This document shows, piece after piece, positions 28,228-31,025 of a stretch of DNA of 31,025 nucleotides (positions are counted from its first letter, which is position 1; each line of letters opens with the position of its first letter). This DNA comes from Colimorpha_A sp045533115 (GTDB lineage Bacteria > Bacillota > Clostridia > Oscillospirales > CAG-272). The DNA is taken from positions 1 through 31,025 of the forward strand of contig JAZSHF010000018.1 in the NCBI GenBank assembly GCA_045533115.1. The letters run 5' to 3'. The notes beneath the pieces were generated by a model. The model had not been told where the DNA came from. It saw nothing but the letters and a program-made list of their open reading frames with translations, and did no database searches. The position numbers and the translations under genes were made by a program.

Positions 28228-29250
28228 TTATCTCTGTACTCGTCCGCTTGCGTCGCCGCCTGCGAGAGTCATTACCTCGGCAACGGAAACGAGGTTGTAG
28301 TCACCCTCGATGGAGTGTTTGAGACAGCTTGCCGCGATAGCGAATTCGATCGCCGCCTGCGGTTCTGCGCCGTTCATCATAGAATAGATGAGACCGCCGC
28401 CGAAGCTGTCGCCGCCGCCTACGCGGTCAACGATATGAATGCTGTACTTCTTGGAGAAGCAAGCCTGACCGTCAGTGTAAAGCATACCCGACCAGTCGTT
28501 GTCGTTTGCGCTCTTGCTCTCGCGAAGGGTAATAGCAACCGCCTTGAAGCCGAAGCGGTCGGTAAGCTTCTTTGCAACCGAGATATAACCGTCACGGTCG
28601 AGCTTTCCGCCCGTGATGTCGCTTCCGTCTGCTTCAATGCCGAATACGTCCTTTGCGTCCTCTTCGTTCGCAATACAAACGTCAACGTAATGGCAAATTT
28701 CGCCCATTACCTTGCCTGCCTTTTCCTTGCTCCAGAGCTTCTTACGGAAGTTGAGGTCGCAGGAAACGGTTATTCCCTTAGCTCTTGCCGCCTTACAAGC
28801 TTCAAGAGTGATCTCAGCCATCTCGTCGGAGAGAGCGGGCGTAATTCCCGTGAAGTGGAACCATTCAGCGCCGTCAAGGATAGAATCCCAGTCGAAATCT
28901 TCCTTCTTCGCCATAGCGATGGCACTGTAAGCGCGGTCGTAAATAACCTTACTCGGACGCTGTGACGCGCCCTTTTCACAGTAATAAATACCGACGCGCT
29001 CACCGCCGCGAACGATCTTCGAGGTATCGACACCGAACTTGCGAAGGCTGTTTACTGCCGACTGACCGATCTCGTGAGTCGGGAGCTTGGTTACGAACTG
29101 TGCGTCGATGCCGTAGTTAGCGAGCGACACCGCTACGTTTGCCTCGGCACCGCCGAAGGTTGCCTGATACTTTTCTGCCTGAACGAATCTAAGATATCCC
29201 TCAGGAGCAAGGCGAAGCATAAGCTCGCCGAACGTTACTGCCTTTTTCAT
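28228..29250 (-). CDS. kdgK: 2-keto-3-deoxygluconate kinase (PfkB family)
   Basis: 340 residues. The PfkB N-terminal signature is ATFGGAEANVAVSLANYG (29-46). The C-terminal one is DRVGGGDSFGGGLIYS, where the catalytic Asp and anion hole lie; the usual GAGD is GGGD here. It phosphorylates 2-keto-3-deoxygluconate to KDPG. The ATG overlaps kdgA by 4 bp and GGAGG lies within the end of that gene. Together with KDPG aldolase and uronate isomerase the role is well supported, more by context than by fold, since PfkB kinases differ in substrate. Confidence 0.87.
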   Translation of the reverse strand: MKKAVTFGELMLRLAPEGYLRFVQAEKYQATFGGAEANVAVSLANYGIDAQFVTKLPTHEIGQSAVNSLRKFGVDTSKIVRGGERVGIYYCEKGASQRPSKVIYDRAYSAIAMAKKEDFDWDSILDGAEWFHFTGITPALSDEMAEITLEACKAARAKGITVSCDLNFRKKLWSKEKAGKVMGEICHYVDVCIANEEDAKDVFGIEADGSDITGGKLDRDGYISVAKKLTDRFGFKAVAITLRESKSANDNDWSGMLYTDGQACFSKKYSIHIVDRVGGGDSFGGGLIYSMMNGAEPQAAIEFAIAASCLKHSIEGDYNLVSVAEVMTLAGGDASGRVQR

Positions 29251-29807
29251 TTGTTTTCTGCCTCCATTTTTTCAAGTGCTTCTTTTACCATAAAGCTTCC
29301 GCCAACGGCGTAGACCTTATCAAAGTCAAGGAATTCGTCAAGGTTGTTTCTGTCAACTCCGCCCGTCGGGATAAACTTTATCTGCGGGAAGGGAGCGGCA
29401 AGAGCTTTAAGCGCCTTAAGACCGCCGTAGATGTTTGCGGGGAAGAACTTGACTACCGTGATTCCAAGCTCAAGCGCCTGCATTATCTCGGTAGGCGTTA
29501 CACAACCGGGATAGTAGGCAATTCCTCTCTCCTTGCAAATATTCGCGACCGGAACCGAAAGACCCGGAGAAACGATGAACTTTGCTCCTGCCTCAAGTGC
29601 CTTTTCGCACTGCTCGGCGTTGATAACGGTTCCCGCGCCGATATTCATATCGGGATAGTTCTTTACCGCATAAGCGATAGCCTCGGCGGCACACGCGGTA
29701 CGGAAGGTTATCTCGGCACAGTTTATGCCGCTGTTTTTGAGCGCGGTAAGAATTTTATCGGTCTCACCAAGCTCTTTGATTACTACAACAGGTATCAGCT
29801 TATCCAT
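29247..29807 (-). CDS. kdgA: KDPG/KHG aldolase
   Basis: 186 residues, a little shorter than the usual 200-215. Class I aldolase residues are present: the Glu in CAEITFRT, GAGTVINAEQ, SPGLSVPV, YYPGCVTPTEIMQAL, the Schiff-base lysine in VVKFFPA, and IPTGGV for phosphate binding. It splits KDPG into pyruvate and glyceraldehyde 3-phosphate. Its ATG lies 8 bp inside the end of uxaC with GGGGG upstream, and it overlaps kdgK by 4 bp. The three genes are one translationally coupled unit. Confidence 0.92.
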   Translation of the reverse strand: MDKLIPVVVIKELGETDKILTALKNSGINCAEITFRTACAAEAIAYAVKNYPDMNIGAGTVINAEQCEKALEAGAKFIVSPGLSVPVANICKERGIAYYPGCVTPTEIMQALELGITVVKFFPANIYGGLKALKALAAPFPQIKFIPTGGVDRNNLDEFLDFDKVYAVGGSFMVKEALEKMEAENK

Positions 29808-31025
29808 TTTTCTTTACCCCCAGATATTCAACGATGTTGTTAAAGCAAATATTTCTTACGACCTCTCCGACAAGGTCGAGATCGCCCGTCATTTCACCCT
29901 TTTCTATCATTTCTCCGAAGTAAGCGCAGAGTATACGGCGGAAGTAATGATGACGCGGGTAGGAAAGGAAGGAACGGCTGTCGGTAAGCATACCGACGAA
30001 GGCGCCGATATGTCCCGTTGCGGTAAGATCGCGCAGATGATTTTCCATACCGACCTTATTGTCGAGGAACCACCAAGCGGGGCCGAACTGAACCTTGCCC
30101 TTTGCGCTCGCGTCCTGGAAGCAGCCGATGAGCGTCATTATCTCGGTATTCATCTTCGGGTTCAGGTTGAAGACCATAGTCTTGGGAAGCGAGCCCTCGT
30201 CGTTAAGACGGTCAAACAGGCGCGACATATTCGCGATGCTGTTATCCTCGGCGATGCTGTCGTAGCCGGTGTCGAGGCCGAGCTTCTTCATCATAACGTT
30301 ATTGTTGTTTCTCATCGCACCGATGTGAAGCTCGGTCGCGAGGTTATACTTTGCATAAAGCTTGAAGAGGAAATATGTGAAGTAGCCCTTGAATATCTCC
30401 TGCTCCGAGACGGACACGGGATTGCCTGCCATACGGCTTGCGAAGACCTTTGCCGCTTCCTCTTTCGAAGCAACGGGATAGACCTTCTGGAGCGCGATAT
30501 CGGTCGCAACCGTGCCATGAGCGATAAATGCGTTAAGACGCTCCTCGATAACCTTTTCAAGACAGTCAAGGCACTTGATATCTCCGAGCTTTCCGACGAA
30601 GGTAAGATACTGCTCCGCTTCGATATTCATTATCTTATCGGCGCGGAACGCGGGATAGACCTTGAAGCCGTAATTCTTCTTTTCGATCTCCTCAAAGGTA
30701 GTAAGATCATCGAAGATCTCGTTCGTCGTGCAAAGATGCTTGACGTTCGAGCCCTCGATAAGGCTTTGAGGCGTTACGTTGTTTTCCTTAATATAGGCGT
30801 TGCACTGCTCCCAGATCGCCTCCGCATTTGCCTCGTTGATCTCCAATTCACAACCGAAATACTCCTTGAGCTCCACCTGCGACCAGTGATAAAGCGGGTT
30901 TCCAAACGCGCTGCCCAATGCGCGGCAGTAGGTAAGGAATTTATCGTGGTTGGATGCGGATCCCGTGATGTACTCCTCATCCGCGCCAAAGTTGCGCATC
31001 AGACGCCACTTGTAGTGGTCTCCCG
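29800..31025 (-). CDS. uxaC: Uronate (glucuronate) isomerase, N-terminus outside the window
   Basis: About 408 residues are visible; the frame is open to the right edge, where HYKWRLMRNFGADEEYITG reads. The family is about 465 residues, so 50-60 N-terminal residues with the first metal histidines are missing. Visible hallmarks are FGNPLYHWSQVELKEYFGC, LCTTNEIFDDL, LHIGAMRNNN and the end SYPRHHYFRRILC. It converts D-glucuronate to D-fructuronate, or galacturonate to tagaturonate. It heads the visible uxaC-kdgA-kdgK operon. Confidence 0.93.
   Translation of the reverse strand, partial: GDHYKWRLMRNFGADEEYITGSASNHDKFLTYCRALGSAFGNPLYHWSQVELKEYFGCELEINEANAEAIWEQCNAYIKENNVTPQSLIEGSNVKHLCTTNEIFDDLTTFEEIEKKNYGFKVYPAFRADKIMNIEAEQYLTFVGKLGDIKCLDCLEKVIEERLNAFIAHGTVATDIALQKVYPVASKEEAAKVFASRMAGNPVSVSEQEIFKGYFTYFLFKLYAKYNLATELHIGAMRNNNNVMMKKLGLDTGYDSIAEDNSIANMSRLFDRLNDEGSLPKTMVFNLNPKMNTEIMTLIGCFQDASAKGKVQFGPAWWFLDNKVGMENHLRDLTATGHIGAFVGMLTDSRSFLSYPRHHYFRRILCAYFGEMIEKGEMTGDLDLVGEVVRNICFNNIVEYLGVKKNG

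Overview
The window looks like a chromosomal segment of an anaerobic, gut-type member of the Clostridia. Two sporulation genes, spoIIR and a complete SpoIVB S55 peptidase, point to an endospore-forming lineage. The GGGtGRT/NifU-like pair, a DUF6472 mini-protein and a 2-keto-3-deoxygluconate operon fit the same group. The species cannot be named from the sequence alone.

Layout. 1-2540 is core chromosome: the tail of an unknown gene, DUF6472 and NUDIX genes, spoIIR, a PHP phosphatase, and a tRNA-Arg(UCU)/tRNA-His(GUG) pair behind a sigma-A promoter. About 2585-15546 is an integrated element starting just downstream of the tRNA-His terminator. Its left arm, on the minus strand, carries a large serine recombinase, a TnpW-like mini-protein and a tyrosine recombinase. 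About 1 kb of non-coding DNA follows, with 24-bp iteron-like repeats and many strong inverted repeats, then a decayed small gene. Its right arm, on the plus strand, is a defence cargo: an AAA_14/DUF4143 ATPase, a type III DNA methyltransferase with an unusual N-terminal extension, an FRG-domain protein, a type III restriction subunit, a DUF6338-like membrane protein and a GYQP-repeat mini-protein.

15854-26096 returns to core functions: the NifU-like/GGGtGRT operon, an SGNH-type esterase lipoprotein, a membrane glycosyltransferase, a membrane-anchored repeat protein, a HAD phosphatase, a zeta-toxin-like kinase with a 56-residue upstream partner, a ribose-phosphate pyrophosphokinase, and spoIVB. 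26136-28167 is a small accessory patch: two XRE regulators, a SLOG-domain gene with an operator-like promoter, a Phd-Doc toxin-antitoxin pair, and a 61-bp exact duplication of the SLOG gene end plus its terminator. 28228-31025 is a tightly coupled uxaC-kdgA-kdgK operon for uronate breakdown, with uxaC cut by the window edge.

The most interesting parts are the methyltransferase fused to a repeat/hydrophobic N-terminal module in a mod-FRG-res locus, the highly structured non-coding region at 5.6-6.5 kb, the ATPase cassette bounded by a 13-bp direct repeat, and the boundary architecture of the element. No search or folding program was run. Family names rest on recognised motifs.
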